This document shows positions 62,761-64,000 of a stretch of 64,000 bases of DNA, piece by piece (within the stretch, counting starts at the first letter, position 1; every line of letters begins with the position of its first letter). Origin of the DNA: Bos javanicus (lineage: Eukaryota; Chordata; Mammalia; Artiodactyla; Bovidae); the NCBI RefSeq assembly GCF_032452875.1, contig NW_026894335.1:62001-126000 (forward strand). Direction: 5' to 3'. Both the position numbers and the translations under genes were made by a program. A model generated the notes under the pieces. That model saw only the letters and a list, made by a program, of their open reading frames with translations, was not told the origin of the DNA and did no database searches.

Positions 62761-63285
62761 CATGATCAGTGCATGCTCAGTCACGATATCAGTGCCTGCT
62801 CAGCCACGTGATCACTGACGGCACAGTCACGTGATCAGCGCCTCTCAGTCACGTGATCACCGTACGATAAACACGTGATCAGTGAACGACCAGCCACGTG
62901 ATCACTGCATGCGCAGTCAGGTGGTCAGTTCCTGATCAGCCACCTGATCAGTGCGTGCACAGTCCCCTGATCAGCGCCTGTCAGTCACTGATCACTGCCT
63001 GATAAACACGTGATCAGTGCCCGAACAGCCACGTCATCAGTGCATGCGCAGTCACGTGATCAGTGCATGATAGCCACGTGATCAGTGCGTGCACAGTCCC
63101 ATGATCAGCGCCTGTCAGTCACTGATCATTGCCTGATAAACACGTGATCAGTGCATGATGAGCCATGTGATCAGTGCCCGATCAGCCACGTCATCAGTGC
63201 ATGATAGCCACGTGATCAGTGCATGCTCAGTCACGTGATCTGGACTTGATCAGCCACGTGATCAGTGCCTGCAGAGTCACGTGAT

Positions 63286-63482
63286 CAGGGCCTGCTGAGC
63301 TGCGTGATTCCTGTCGGCTCATCTGCTTGACAATTGCCAGCTGAGCTGCGTGATTCCTGCCTGGTCACGTGCTTGATTATTGCCAGTTGAGCAGCATGAT
63401 TCGTCACTGCTGAGCTCCATGCCTATTGCCTGCTGGTTGCGTGGTTCGTGTCTGCTCAGCTCTTTGAGTATTGCCTCCTGAG
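63286..63482 (-). repeat. Short D block of unit 36
   Basis: Same 46-bp proximal deletion as unit 34. Private changes are ATGCCTATTGCC and GCTGGTTGCG, the latter shared with unit 27. Confidence 0.87.
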
Positions 63483-64000
63483 GTCCCTGTTCGGTCGCCA
63501 CCTGCCGGGGACCAGCCCCAACTGATCCAGGGTATTCGAAGGAGAGATGGCCTAGGCGACTATTTATATGCTAATCAGAGATGTCAAGAATAATAGTATG
63601 AGGAGAGCTCAGTAGGAAAATTCGGTGGAGAAAAGAGACTGAGTAGCTTGGTTTACGCGGAAGACCAATCAAACTTCAAGACAAGAAGTTTGCACCACTT
63701 ACGTAGGCCGCAGGCGCCCTCTCGAATAGCGAAAGGTGCCTCACCCTAGACACCTTCTCGAGTGGGTCTTAGCAGCCCAGGCATAATTAGTAAGCGTGGT
63801 GGGTTCCGCGCTCCAGATGGAGACTCAGCTGGAAGTTAAAGGGAAGAATGACAAGGAACTTTATGAATTGGAGCTGTAAGTTAACTCTTTGACAGAGAGA
63901 GCGAGATGGTGGTGGGGGACAGCCCCCAGTGAAATCAGAGGTGAGAGCACAAAGCAATACAGTAGGCAGACTCTGGTTTTTTGGGGGAGATGCTCGAGAA
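63483..64000 (-). mobile_element. PBS-LTR copy 36, cut by window end
   Basis: LTR begins at 63,503 and is intact to 64,000, where the window ends just past the T/G tract (T6G5 after ACTCTGG). The distal ~100 bp lie outside. Confidence 0.95.

Larger units (their letters stand above)
58800..64000 (-). repeat. HOR array 3: units 33-36 (runs off window)
   Basis: LTR spacings are 1,342, 1,680 and 1,342 bp. The two 1,342-bp intervals are 69 bp (three monomers) short, each through one missing 46-bp D subunit plus one missing tail monomer. The array continues beyond the window. Confidence 0.93.

Overview
The window is pure satellite DNA and contains no gene, RNA gene or CRISPR array that I can support. 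Three components explain almost every base. (1) A 23-bp tandem monomer, with frequent 22-bp variants, carries an almost invariant CACGTG palindrome followed by TGATCA and TGCA steps. (2) A diverged satellite segment of about 240 bp, called block D here, is built from 45-46-bp repeats (two monomers). (3) A 598-603-bp retroviral LTR lies on the minus strand with an 18-bp primer-binding site (PBS) attached. Open frames of 60-113 codons recur in every repeat unit, run across LTR/satellite junctions and change with homopolymer length, so I do not annotate them as genes.

Organism (inference from recalled literature, not a search): the 23-bp satellite background, the ~1.41-kb repeat unit and the ~0.6-kb inserted element match what I remember of cattle satellites, namely the 1.706 g/cm3 family (23-bp based) and the 1.711a family (about 1.41 kb, 1.706-like DNA carrying an inserted element). 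The most likely source is pericentromeric heterochromatin of cattle or a close bovid. The LTR looks like a class II (betaretrovirus-like) ruminant endogenous retrovirus.

Layout. 1-6,936: LTR-free 23-bp array in plus orientation with four D blocks (D1-D4). About 6,937-6,946: orientation switch at a GTCACGTGAC palindrome. 6,947-44,620: minus-orientation higher-order repeat (HOR) array, LTR copies 1-27. 44,620-49,870: LTR-free 23-bp island with one D block (D5). 49,870-56,980: HOR copies 28-32. 56,980-58,800: second LTR-free island with two D blocks (D6, D7). 58,800-64,000: HOR copies 33-36, the last cut by the window end. A standard HOR unit is 243 bp D block + 18 bp PBS + 2 bp + about 600 bp LTR + 548 bp of monomers (about 24), or 1,411 bp.

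Main point: comparing LTR-bearing units with LTR-free D blocks gives an empty site. The insert starts at the LTR terminus and ends exactly at the 18th base of a tRNA-Lys3-type PBS, with no target-site duplication. That is the structure of retroviral plus-strand strong-stop DNA, so the element may have entered the satellite by repair or capture rather than integrase, and was then amplified to at least 36 copies here. Length changes between units come mostly in 23-bp steps, the left units are more diverged than the interior, and a subset of units forms a five-unit super-repeat.
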